Below the pieces are notes generated by a model. That model was not told the origin of the DNA and ran no database searches. It saw only the letters and a program-made list of their open reading frames with translations. A DNA stretch of 64,000 nucleotides from NCBI GenBank assembly GCA_964486935.1, contig CAZAPG010000030.1:1-64000 (forward strand), given 5' to 3'. The position numbers and the translations under genes were made by a program. Below, piece after piece: positions 56,123 to 64,000 of the stretch. Origin of the DNA: CAZAPG01 sp964486935 (lineage in GTDB: Bacteria > Chloroflexota > Anaerolineae > 4572-78 > J111). The stretch's first letter is position 1, and each line of letters starts with the position of its first letter.

Positions 56123-57985
56123 ATGGGCTGGAAAACAGTTGAGTACCTGTGGCAATGGCAACTCAAAAGCTCGCCGGTAGAGCTATGGCCCTATGTGGCC
56201 GATACCCAACGCTTTAACCAGGCCACCCGTTTGCCGGCCATCAACTTTACCGAAGAGCCGCTCGATACGGGTGGCAGCCGTCGCCTTGGCCAAACCAGCA
56301 AATTCGGCGTGTCGGTAGAATACGAGGATTATCCTTTTGAGTGGGTCAGAGAGCAGTGGTTCAGCAATTTGCGCGTATTTAAGCGCGGGCCACTGGCTCG
56401 CACCTATGCCAAATTAACGCTGGAGCCGAATAGCGGCGGCACGTTGCTAAAATATTATGTTGAAGTAACGCCGGCCAACATTGTTGGCTTTGGGGGAATT
56501 TTTTACCAGTTTGGCTGGGAAATGCGGCGCAATTTTGAGCGGGTTTTTAAGCAAATTGACGACGCGCTGCAAAATAAAGTAGAGCAACCATTTTCACTCG
56601 GGGTGACGCCTTTAGATAAAACGGCTCAAACCCGGCTGAAAATTTTAACCCAGGAACTGGTAGCCCAGGGATATCAGTTGCGGTGGGTGCAGCAACTGGC
56701 CAACTTGCTCTCGCGCGAAGCCGATGTGAACCTGGCCCGGCTGCGTCCCTATGTGCTGGCTGGCAAGTGGCAGGCGCCTCGCCGGATGATTTTGGAAATG
56801 TTTCTGTCGGCGGCCAAAATTGGGCTGCTGAACATGCGCTGGGATTTGATGTGCCCGCTCTGCCGGGGAGCCAAATACACCGCCGCTTCCCTGGATGAAG
56901 TTCGCAAGGGCGTTCATTGCCCCACCTGTAATATTGATTTTGAAACCAACTTTTCTGAAAACGTTGAGCTGACCTTTACCCCCCATCCCCAAATTCGCGC
57001 GGTTTATGATGACTCGTACTGCATCGGCGGCCCAATGGTAACGCCTCATATTCTGGTTCACCAGATTTTGCAGCCGGGCGAAACGCGCGCGCTGTCGCCG
57101 GTCAACCTGAAATCCGGCGAATTTCGGCTGCGCTCGCAGCGTCCCGGCGTCGAAACCCGGCTAACGCTCAACGACTCCAAAAACTGTTGCGTCACCGGTC
57201 TGGCGGTTACGGTTGATGAGGCAGCCATTCACGCTTCGGCGCAATGCGTTCCCCAACCAAATCACTCCCCACACCCAGATAATGACCAGCCCTTTGAGTT
57301 AATCCTGTCCAACACGGCCCCATATGTACAGCGTATTTTTATTGAGCAATCTGCCTGGTATACCAGCGCCGTTACGGCGGCCCAGGTAACCAGCCTGCAA
57401 CATTTTCGCGACCTGTTTAGCGATGCCGTGCTGCGCCCCGGCGAAGAAATTGGCATTCAGGGGATGACCATACTTTTTTCTGACCTGGTGGGGTCTACGG
57501 CTATGTACAACCGTTGGGGCGATGCGCCCTCTTACGCCCTGGTGCGCAACCAGTTTTCGTTTTTGCAGCGCATTGTGCGAGAGCACGAAGGAGCCATTGT
57601 AAAAACCATTGGCGATGCCATTATGGCCGCCTTTGTTGAACCGGCCAGGGGGGTGGCGGCGGCGCTGGCTATTCAAAAAGAAATAGACTTGTTCAACGCC
57701 AACTCGCCCGATAAATTGACCATTAAATTGGGGCTGCACTACGGACCCTGTATTGCGGTTAATCTCAACGGGCGCCTGGATTATTTTGGCGCTACCGTCA
57801 ACCTGGCCGCCCGGCTAGAGGGTCAAAGCAGGGGAGGCGATGTAGTAATTTCTGAAAAACTGCGCCAGGACCCGGCTGTTGATGAATTGTTAAAATCTAT
57901 GCCGCTTCGGGTAATGCAATTTGAAACCGCCGTTAAAGGCTTTGATGAGCATTTTTGTTTATACCGCCTGAGCCTGGCCGGGTAG
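56123..57985 (+). CDS. Class III adenylate cyclase with N-terminal SRPBCC and zinc-ribbon-like region
   Basis: 620 aa. N-terminal SRPBCC/START-like lipid-binding fold (about 1-155), a middle DUF5939-type region with CPLCRG...HCPTC (about 245-275), then a C-terminal cyclase domain (about 440-615). Cyclase residues are complete: metal Asp in ILFSDLVGST and TIGDAIMAAF, purine-specifying Lys in IVKTIGD and Asp in LDYFGATVN, and transition-state Asn/Arg in VNLAARLEG. No membrane segment, so cytoplasmic. cAMP made here could serve a CRP-family regulator. CGGAGG precedes the ATG. Confidence 0.9.
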   Translation: MGWKTVEYLWQWQLKSSPVELWPYVADTQRFNQATRLPAINFTEEPLDTGGSRRLGQTSKFGVSVEYEDYPFEWVREQWFSNLRVFKRGPLARTYAKLTLEPNSGGTLLKYYVEVTPANIVGFGGIFYQFGWEMRRNFERVFKQIDDALQNKVEQPFSLGVTPLDKTAQTRLKILTQELVAQGYQLRWVQQLANLLSREADVNLARLRPYVLAGKWQAPRRMILEMFLSAAKIGLLNMRWDLMCPLCRGAKYTAASLDEVRKGVHCPTCNIDFETNFSENVELTFTPHPQIRAVYDDSYCIGGPMVTPHILVHQILQPGETRALSPVNLKSGEFRLRSQRPGVETRLTLNDSKNCCVTGLAVTVDEAAIHASAQCVPQPNHSPHPDNDQPFELILSNTAPYVQRIFIEQSAWYTSAVTAAQVTSLQHFRDLFSDAVLRPGEEIGIQGMTILFSDLVGSTAMYNRWGDAPSYALVRNQFSFLQRIVREHEGAIVKTIGDAIMAAFVEPARGVAAALAIQKEIDLFNANSPDKLTIKLGLHYGPCIAVNLNGRLDYFGATVNLAARLEGQSRGGDVVISEKLRQDPAVDELLKSMPLRVMQFETAVKGFDEHFCLYRLSLAG

Positions 57986-58002
57986 AAAGCCATAAAAAAA
58001 AG

Positions 58003-58039
58003 AAAACCCTCTGGGCCAATTTGCGCCAGAGGGTTTTTT
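58003..58039. terminator. Bidirectional intrinsic terminator between cyclase and hppA
   Basis: AAAACCCTCTGG (58003-58014) and CCAGAGGGTTTT (58026-58037) form a perfect 12-bp stem with A/T-runs on both sides. Confidence 0.9.
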
Positions 58040-58056
58040 GGTTGGATTAATTGGGG

Positions 58057-60384
58057 TTAGCCGCCAATCAACAAACCAAGCAGCCCGGCCCCGTTATCCA
58101 GGGCGACAACCAGCCCGGCAAACACAATTGAAACCATCGACATCAACTTGATTAAGATGTTGAGCGACGGGCCGGTTGTATCCTTAAATGGGTCGCCGAC
58201 AGTATCGCCCACCACGGTAGCTTTGTGAGAAGGCGAACCTTTACCCCCGTGCGCGCCTTTTTCAATATGCTTTTTGGCATTATCCCAGGCCCCGCCGGAG
58301 TTGGCCATCATCACGGCCACCACAAAACCGGTGGTCAGCCCGCCGGCCAGCAGCCCCAACACGCCGGCCACGCCAAACAAAATGCCCACCACAACGGGCA
58401 CGGCAATAGCCAGCGCCGAGGGCGCGACCATCTCTTTTTGAGCGCCGGCGGTGCTGATAGCCACACACAGGGCATAATCGGGCCGTTCTGTGCCTTCCAG
58501 AATGCCGGGTTTTTCTTTGAACTGGCGGCGAACTTCCTGCACCATCGAGCCGGCGGCCCGGCCTACGGCGCTCATCGTCATTGCCGAGAAGTAGAAAACG
58601 GTCATTGCCCCGGCAAATATGCCAATGAGCACGGCCGGGTTCAGCAGCGACACGTCGTAGAACTGGGTAAACTCAACCAGCCGCATTTGTGAAGTGGCAA
58701 GAACATCACCATTGACTGTTAATTGGGGCACGCCGGCCTGCACCAAACTGGCCCGCACCTGCTCCAGATAAGAAGCCAGCAGCGCCAGCGCCGTTAAAGC
58801 CGCCGAGCCGATGGCAAAACCCTTACCGGTAGCGGCGGTGGTGTTGCCAACCGCATCGAGCTGGTCGGTGCGCTGCCGCACTTCGGGGGGCAGGTGGGCC
58901 ATTTCGGCATTGCCGCCGGCGTTATCGGCAATGGGGCCGTAGGCATCGGTGGCCAGGGTTAACCCCAGCGTCGAGAGCATACTCACCGCGGCCAGGGCCA
59001 CGCCATACAGCCCCATCAGGGTGCTTTGCGCGCCGCCGGTTGCGTAAAAACTCAAGGCAATGCCAATAACCACCGCCACCACGGGAATGCCCGTCGAGCG
59101 CATCCCCACGGCCAGGCCGGCAATAATGACTGTGGCGGGGCCGGTTTCGCCCTGGTCGGCAATGCTTTTGGTGGGGGCGTATTCATCGGAGGTGTAATAT
59201 TCGGTGGCCCGGCCAATCACCTCGCCGACTACCAGGCCAATGATTACGGCTACCAAAAATGTCCAGGAGAGGCCCAGCACCAAAATAATAGGAACCGCCG
59301 CAATCGCAATCAGCACAGAGCTGATGGTGATGCTTCTGGTTAAAGCGCCCATCAGGTCGCCCATGGTGGCGTCTTCTTTGGTGCGAACCATGTAGATGCC
59401 TACAATTGATAGCACCACGCCCACCGCGGCAATGGCCATTGGCGCGGCCAAAAATCTAAGCTGCATTTGAAACACGCTAAACCCCTGCAAAATCGAAGGG
59501 TTGCTGGCCGCCACCGTAGCTACAGCCGCCACGCCCAGCGCGCCGGCGGCGCGTATGGAGCCAATATAAGACTCGTACAGGTCGGCGCCCATCCCGGCTA
59601 CATCGCCCACGTTGTCGCCCACGTTATCGGCAATGGTGGCCGGGTTGCGGGGGTCATCTTCGGGAATGCCGGCTTCAACTTTGCCGACCAGGTCGGCCCC
59701 TACATCGGCGGCTTTGGTATAAATGCCGCCGCCCACGCGGGCAAACAGGGCCTGGGTTGAGGCGCCCATGGCCGCGCTGAGCATGATAACGGTAATTTGA
59801 GCCAGGTCGAGCGAGGTTAAAAAATAAAGACCGGCAAACCACAGGCTGCTATCCAGCAGGGCAAAACCCACCACCGACAGCCCCATGACGGCGCCGGCCC
59901 GAAAGGCAACCTGCAGGCCGTCGTTCAAACTTTGCCGGGCAGCATTGGCCGTGCGGGCCGAGGCGTTGGTGGCTGTTTTCATGCCAATATAGCCGCACAA
60001 GGCCGAAAAGAATCCGCCGGTAACAAAGGCAAATGGCACAATATAACTTTGAATCCCAAAAACGCTCATAATGAGCAAAATAACAAATAAGACCGCAAAA
60101 ACAATTCCCACAATTCTATACTGGCGGCTAAGGTAGGCCATTGCGCCCTCTCGCACGGCCTGGGCAATTTCAATCATTCGCTCGGTGCCTTCCTCGCGTT
60201 TAACCACCGAATTGTAAAGCAAATAAGCTACTACCAGCGCAATAATGGCTCCAACCGGCGTTAGCCACCACAGCCACGGCAAGGTTTCTCGGCCTTGTTG
60301 GGCTGCGGGCGCGGCCAATACAGCGGGTGCGGTAGCTAATGCTACAGCTAACGACGCAAATATTATCGCTAAACGGCGCGTCAT
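58057..60384 (-). CDS. hppA: Membrane-bound proton/sodium-translocating pyrophosphatase
   Basis: 775 aa, about 15-16 membrane helices after a signal-like N-terminus. Couples PPi hydrolysis to ion pumping. Motifs: DVGADLVGKVEAGIPEDDPRNP (PPi/Mg site), NVGDNVGDVAGMGADLYES and the C-terminal DTVGDPFKDTTGPSLNI. GNTTAATGKGF carries Ala where K+-independent enzymes have Lys, so it is of the K+-dependent type, a group that includes Na+ pumps. ATG 60384 with AAGGAGGG upstream. A small terminated RNA is encoded upstream of its promoter region. Confidence 0.95.
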   Translation of the reverse strand: MTRRLAIIFASLAVALATAPAVLAAPAAQQGRETLPWLWWLTPVGAIIALVVAYLLYNSVVKREEGTERMIEIAQAVREGAMAYLSRQYRIVGIVFAVLFVILLIMSVFGIQSYIVPFAFVTGGFFSALCGYIGMKTATNASARTANAARQSLNDGLQVAFRAGAVMGLSVVGFALLDSSLWFAGLYFLTSLDLAQITVIMLSAAMGASTQALFARVGGGIYTKAADVGADLVGKVEAGIPEDDPRNPATIADNVGDNVGDVAGMGADLYESYIGSIRAAGALGVAAVATVAASNPSILQGFSVFQMQLRFLAAPMAIAAVGVVLSIVGIYMVRTKEDATMGDLMGALTRSITISSVLIAIAAVPIILVLGLSWTFLVAVIIGLVVGEVIGRATEYYTSDEYAPTKSIADQGETGPATVIIAGLAVGMRSTGIPVVAVVIGIALSFYATGGAQSTLMGLYGVALAAVSMLSTLGLTLATDAYGPIADNAGGNAEMAHLPPEVRQRTDQLDAVGNTTAATGKGFAIGSAALTALALLASYLEQVRASLVQAGVPQLTVNGDVLATSQMRLVEFTQFYDVSLLNPAVLIGIFAGAMTVFYFSAMTMSAVGRAAGSMVQEVRRQFKEKPGILEGTERPDYALCVAISTAGAQKEMVAPSALAIAVPVVVGILFGVAGVLGLLAGGLTTGFVVAVMMANSGGAWDNAKKHIEKGAHGGKGSPSHKATVVGDTVGDPFKDTTGPSLNILIKLMSMVSIVFAGLVVALDNGAGLLGLLIGG

Positions 60385-60511
60385 AGAATCCCTCCTTGTC
60401 ATAATATTCTGATTTTGATGTTGTTATTATATGTTACTAAGGCACAGCAGTTATAGTTGTGGGCTGATTACGTTTTTGATTTTAGATGTTGCTCTCCTGC
60501 CGAGGGGTCAC

Positions 60512-60602
60512 AAAAAAAGGCTTCGCCTAATTGCGAAGCCAGGGGCTTACATAATTTGCAAAGGCAAAAAACCTTTGGGCGGGTGTAGGCCCCATTGCCG
60601 AC
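60512..60602 (-). ncRNA. Candidate small structured RNA (about 91 nt) upstream of hppA
   Basis: Minus-strand promoter TTGACA (plus 60631-60636), 16-bp spacer, TACAAT (plus 60609-60614). The predicted RNA runs from about 60602 to the terminator GGCTTCGC (60519-60526)/GCGAAGCC (60533-60540) followed by seven T. Inside, GGGGC-x-TACA pairs with TGTA-x-GCCCC and encloses an AAAGG/CCTTT hairpin. No known RNA family is recognised. hppA starts 128 nt beyond the terminator with its own possible -10 (TATAAT, plus 60426-60431). These account for the 413-bp gap. Confidence 0.5.
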
Positions 60603-60797
60603 TAACCCATTGTAATGAGTTCTGACCAATTGTCAAACCCATTTGTGCAAAATTGAACGATTGGCCGGCCTGTAATTTTTCTGGCGACATGCTTAATGTC
60701 AATTTAATCTGTAGACCGTATTATGGTCAAGCAGAGGGGCGTTGCCTCCAATAATAAAATTGTTGGGAGGGCGCCCGTTCTTCTTTTGGTAAGGTAT

Positions 60798-61727
60798 ATG
60801 TTGATTCAGGTTGAAAATTTTACCAAAAAATATGGCAACCGGGTTGCCGTTCAAAATATTACCTTTTGGGTTAACCAAGGGGAGATATTTGGTGTTTTGG
60901 GGCCAAAAGGTTCGGGCAAAACCACTATTATGCGGGTGCTGGCCGGCTATACCTCTCCCTCTGATGGTAATGTAACGGTAGCGGGTTATGATGTTTTAAC
61001 CCACAGCGCCGAGGTGTGCAAACAGATTGGTTATTTGCCGGCAACCGTATCGTTGTATACGGATATGAGATTGCGCCATTATCTGGATTTTGTAGCTAAA
61101 CTCAGGCAGATATCTGCCAGAGATGAGCGCATATCTGAAATTATGGAACAATTCAGCCTGACCCCCCACGCCCAAACGTTTATTGGCAAACTGCCCAAGG
61201 GAGTTCGCCGGCGCGTTGGCCTTGCCCAGGCCGTGTTGCACCGGCCCAAAATACTCATTTTAGATGAACCAACCGCCGGACTCGACCCGGTTGAAATTGT
61301 TAAAATTCACCAGTTGATTAAACTATTAGGGCAAAGCCATACCATCCTGTTGAGCACGCGCGCGCTATCCGAGGCGGAGCGAATTTGTCATCGGGTGTTG
61401 TTGCTTGACAGGGGGCGAAACGTGGCCCAGGAAACCCCCGACCGGCTGGTGACTCGCCTGGATGGCGGTCAAACAATTAGATTACAAGTCGCGGCTGCTC
61501 CTTCAAATGCGGCTGAAATGTTGCAGGCCCTGGATGGCATCAACAAAGTTTCTGCGGTAGGGTTTGGCAAGTTTGATATTGAGTGTAATTGTGGTGTTGA
61601 ATGTCGCCCTGCTGTGGCCAAACTGGTAGTGGAACAGGGGTGGGGTTTGCTGGAGCTACAGGTAGTGGATGCCAGCCTGGAAGATATCTCGGTAGAATTG
61701 ACGACCGACCCCCAAGTAGCGGTATGA
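60798..61727 (+). CDS. ABC transporter ATPase, GldA-like, with degenerate signature and switch motifs
   Basis: 309 aa. Walker A is GPKGSGKTT, Walker B ILILDEPTAGLDP. The ABC signature is LPKGVRRRVGLA instead of LSGGQ/LSKG, and the switch-loop His is replaced by Arg (LLSTRALSEAE). The C-terminal extension (about 220-309) matches GldA/YxlF-type ATPases. The ORF extends to 60723, but ATG 60798 fits the family start. Its stop overlaps the permease ATG as ATGA. It exports or assembles an unknown substrate. Confidence 0.9.
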   Translation: MLIQVENFTKKYGNRVAVQNITFWVNQGEIFGVLGPKGSGKTTIMRVLAGYTSPSDGNVTVAGYDVLTHSAEVCKQIGYLPATVSLYTDMRLRHYLDFVAKLRQISARDERISEIMEQFSLTPHAQTFIGKLPKGVRRRVGLAQAVLHRPKILILDEPTAGLDPVEIVKIHQLIKLLGQSHTILLSTRALSEAERICHRVLLLDRGRNVAQETPDRLVTRLDGGQTIRLQVAAAPSNAAEMLQALDGINKVSAVGFGKFDIECNCGVECRPAVAKLVVEQGWGLLELQVVDASLEDISVELTTDPQVAV

Positions 61728-62425
61728 ATGTGCTAACCATAACCCACCGTGAGCTTGTTGTATTTTTTACCTCCCCGTTTGTTTACATAATTTCGGCAGC
61801 CTTCCTGTTTATCACCGGATTGATTTTCTTTTTTACCGTAACTATGCATAATGTGGCTACACTTACCCAGGTATTCAATGGAATTAGTGTCGCTTTATTG
61901 TTTGTGGCGCCGCTGTTTACCATGCCGTTGCTTTCAAAAGAGTTTCAGGCAGGAACTATGGAATTATTGCTGACAACCCCCACCAGAGATTGGGAGGTGG
62001 TAGTTGGTAAATTTCTGGCCGCTTTTCTGTTTTTTGCCATTCTTATAACGCCCACGCTAATTTACCTGCTGATGCTTGCTGGTTTTGGCCGGCCCGACCT
62101 GCCGGTGACGCTATCGGGTTATTTGGGCGTTTTGCTGCTTGGCATGATGTTAATTGGCCTGGGTATTTTGGCTTCGGCGCTGGCAACCAGCCAAATGATG
62201 GCCGCGGCCCTGGCGGTTGGCTTCTCCTTGCTCTTCTGGTTGGTGGGCAGTCTTGGCAGCGCCATCGAGGGAAATTTTGGGTTTGTTTTAACTTACCTTT
62301 CGTTTCAGGAACATTTTGCGGATTTTGTTTCGGGCCTGATTACGACCAATAATGTGATATACTTTTTGAGCGTGGCAACGGGCGCCTTGTTTATTGCCAC
62401 GCAGGTGCTTCAGGTTCGGAGATAG
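61724..62425 (+). CDS. ABC-2 type permease (GldF-like)
   Basis: 233 aa with six predicted membrane helices. NVLTITHRELVVFFTSPFVYII at the start and the PLLSKEFQAGTMELLLTTPTRDWEVVVGKFL stretch are typical of GldF/ABC-2 permeases. Translationally coupled to the ATPase. The gene that follows starts 1 nt after its stop. Confidence 0.9.
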   Translation: MNVLTITHRELVVFFTSPFVYIISAAFLFITGLIFFFTVTMHNVATLTQVFNGISVALLFVAPLFTMPLLSKEFQAGTMELLLTTPTRDWEVVVGKFLAAFLFFAILITPTLIYLLMLAGFGRPDLPVTLSGYLGVLLLGMMLIGLGILASALATSQMMAAALAVGFSLLFWLVGSLGSAIEGNFGFVLTYLSFQEHFADFVSGLITTNNVIYFLSVATGALFIATQVLQVRR

Positions 62426-62426
62426 A

Positions 62427-63245
62427 ATGGTGAGTCATCAATTCTCCTGGCAATCAAACCCCCTGCTGCGTTCATATCCCCGGTTGATGGTTTCGGTTGG
62501 CTTTATTATGTTGATAATCAGCCTTGTGATTTTATTGATAAACCCGGCCTGGACGTTACTTGTTCAAATTGGGGTGAGCATTGCCATTGTGTTGTTTTTG
62601 CTGGCTATTTTGCTCAGGCCCAACATCGTCCACCGAATTTTGGCCGATGGCGCGGCCCAGGAGTTTTCCGGCGCAGTTGTCACCAGCGTGGCCTTTATTG
62701 GGGTTCTGGTTTATGTTAACTACGTCAGCCTGAAAAACAACTATGAAGTAGACCTGACTGAAACAGGCCGCTTTACGCTTTCTACCCAAACCATTGATGT
62801 TTTAGAAGATTTAACCGAGCCTGTGCAGATAATGGGCTTTTTTAGAGCCGGCGATTATCGTTGGGCGATAGCTCATGATTACCTGGAGCGTTATAGTCGC
62901 TACACCAACTTTATTAGCTACAAACTGCTCGACCCCGCTCTGGAGCCAGAGTTAGCCAAAAGTTACAATTTAGATAGCTATGGTCTGGTATTTGTGAGTG
63001 GGGTGTATCGCTATCACGCTTCTAAAGTTAGCGAGGAGTCCATTACTAACGGGGTGATGTGTGTGACCACCTATCGCGATAAACAACAAAACCAGCCCCT
63101 AATTTCAATTGAACATAAAAAACCCACCAGCCGGCAGATATTTTTAACCCCGCTTCAAACCAGCCTGGCGTTTTTAACCTCACTGGTGCTGATGCCTCTA
63201 TCACTGTTGGTTACAGCCGCCTGGGTATGGTGGACTCGCCGCTAA
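62427..63245 (+). CDS. Compact GldG-like accessory membrane protein
   Basis: 272 aa. Three N-terminal helices (about 20-95), then the family motif YEVDLTETGRFTLSTQTIDVLEDL with a thioredoxin/IFT52-like beginning (QIMGFFRAGDY), and a C-terminal helix followed by WWTRR. Normal GldG-like proteins are considerably longer; most of the central extracytoplasmic domain is missing here, with a clean reading frame. Third gene of the Gld-like operon, followed by a terminator. No further gld motility genes are present. Confidence 0.8.
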   Translation: MVSHQFSWQSNPLLRSYPRLMVSVGFIMLIISLVILLINPAWTLLVQIGVSIAIVLFLLAILLRPNIVHRILADGAAQEFSGAVVTSVAFIGVLVYVNYVSLKNNYEVDLTETGRFTLSTQTIDVLEDLTEPVQIMGFFRAGDYRWAIAHDYLERYSRYTNFISYKLLDPALEPELAKSYNLDSYGLVFVSGVYRYHASKVSEESITNGVMCVTTYRDKQQNQPLISIEHKKPTSRQIFLTPLQTSLAFLTSLVLMPLSLLVTAAWVWWTRR

Positions 63246-63281
63246 CGACAATACCCCAATTTGACTATTGATTTTATTAAG

Positions 63282-63316
63282 GTAGCTATGTTAATTTTAA
63301 TATAGCTACTTTTTTG
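63282..63316 (+). terminator. Intrinsic terminator of the ABC operon
   Basis: GTAGCTAT (63282-63289) pairs with ATAGCTAC (63302-63309), with six T following. The remaining gap to 63476 shows only a CAGAATT/AATTCTG inverted pair and no clear promoter. Confidence 0.8.
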
Positions 63317-63476
63317 TTTGCGCGCAGAATTAGAGCATATCTTTGGCTTCTGCGGCTCCGGCTAAAATTCTGAACGCAGCCATCATTTGTACTTTAACAA
63401 CCACAACAGGCCAATACAAGTTTGGCGGGTTACGTACACGCCAAACTGGATGACCCTGAAGAAATAGGTTGCCATC

Positions 63477-64000
63477 ATGAGTGACGAAGTTCAACAAATT
63501 CAGGCAGAAATTTTTAATCGCGTTATTCTTGGGCTTGTGCTCATTGGGTTTGTTACCGCAACTGTCTCTTATGCGCTGGTTGGCTTCTCATCACCCTGGT
63601 TCATTCGCGCAGTGGCGTTATTAATTGTAGCCGTGGTGGCCTATGGCCTCAGGTATTTGGGCCGGTTGCTGGTTGCCTCGTATGTGCTGGTTGTAGAACT
63701 GGTTGGCCTTGTGGCCGAAATGTTTTTACACCCCAGCAGTATCACCAGTTTCATCCCCTATCTTGTCATTCCGGTGGTTATTATTGCCGGATTTTTGCTT
63801 AACCCTGTGGCTACCTTTTCCATTGCCATAATTTCAATATTGCTAATTTTGCTTATAGTGACTCTTACCGGCCAATTGTCATCGGCCAGCTTGCTTGTTC
63901 TGCTGCCGCCGGTGGTATTAACTCTGATTATTGCCTTTCTTGTTGCCGAGAGTAAACGCTACACCAACAAACTGGGTGCGCTGCTGTTTGAAAGTCAAGA
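63477..64000 (+). CDS. Polytopic membrane protein, N-terminal part (3' truncated by window edge)
   Basis: ATG at 63477 opens a frame with no stop to the window end (174 codons visible). It shows about six hydrophobic helices between residues 14 and 160, then a basic turn (ESKRYTNKLGALLFES) that looks like the start of a cytoplasmic linker. This is the usual look of the membrane-sensor part of histidine kinases, cyclases or diguanylate cyclases, but the effector domain is outside the window. Ribosome site weak. Confidence 0.6.
   Translation, partial: MSDEVQQIQAEIFNRVILGLVLIGFVTATVSYALVGFSSPWFIRAVALLIVAVVAYGLRYLGRLLVASYVLVVELVGLVAEMFLHPSSITSFIPYLVIPVVIIAGFLLNPVATFSIAIISILLILLIVTLTGQLSSASLLVLLPPVVLTLIIAFLVAESKRYTNKLGALLFESQ

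Overview
The window looks like a chromosomal segment of an anaerobic or facultative, heterotrophic bacterium, most probably a Chloroflexota (Anaerolineae-like) genome or MAG. This is inferred from gene content: membrane pyrophosphatase, pyruvate:ferredoxin oxidoreductase paired with a dihydroorotate-dehydrogenase-like protein, archaeal-type class I aldolase, citramalate synthase in the leu operon, NrfHA, and Thr/Pro-linker lipoproteins. There is no rRNA marker to confirm it. I saw no rRNA, tRNA, CRISPR array or transposase gene. The only mobile DNA I can support is a pair of non-coding MITE-like elements.

Layout. 1-1.7 kb: end of an M16 peptidase. 2.4-12.5 kb (minus): a tightly coupled seven-gene unit running substrate-binding lipoprotein, SpoIIE-type sensor phosphatase, RraA-like protein, DUF4037, URO-D-like protein, GH78-like glycosidase, GNAT. 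12.6-23.8 kb: moeA, FKBP PPIase, RRM protein, cold-shock protein with a terminator-containing leader, ADP-ribosylglycohydrolase, hemA, C45 peptidase-like protein, methyltransferase, SH3/PD40 lipoprotein, pentapeptide-repeat protein, and two small secreted proteins, one of them extremely Tyr/Asn/Gly-rich. 23.9-27 kb: the yggU-yggT-proC-yggS-yfiH cluster. 27.3-29.2 kb: nrfHA (ammonifying nitrite reductase). 29.3-36.8 kb: leuC-MOSC-leuD-fbaB-cimA-ybaK-leuB. 36.9-39.2 kb: DUF58/MoxR pair. 39.4-45.3 kb: DHOD-like protein, PFOR, UspA, cNMP-fold protein. 45.7-53.4 kb: nuoE-nuoF-fdhA (a selenocysteine formate dehydrogenase whose UGA splits it into two apparent ORFs), a thioredoxin/CcdA fusion, UspA and a small membrane protein. 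53.6-64 kb: HDAC-family amidohydrolase, NAGPA-like protein, class III cyclase, H+/Na+-pyrophosphatase, a three-gene ABC/Gld-like operon, and the start of a truncated polytopic membrane protein.

How it fits together. Central anaerobic energy genes dominate 27-53 kb. Four of their promoters (nrfHA, fbaB, nuoEF-fdhA, uspA) share one architecture: a TGACA-N2-TGTCA operator centred 30.5 bp upstream of the -10 hexamer, with a second copy or half-site exactly 22 bp further upstream. This suggests one CRP/FNR-family regulator controlling nitrite ammonification, glycolysis, formate oxidation and stress proteins. Molybdenum-cofactor genes (moeA, and possibly the MOSC gene) fit with the Mo/Se formate dehydrogenase. 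A second recurring theme is a good promoter followed by an intrinsic-terminator hairpin before the start codon or next gene (cold-shock gene, Tyr-rich secreted gene, NAGPA-like gene, hppA), which suggests attenuation or small RNAs.
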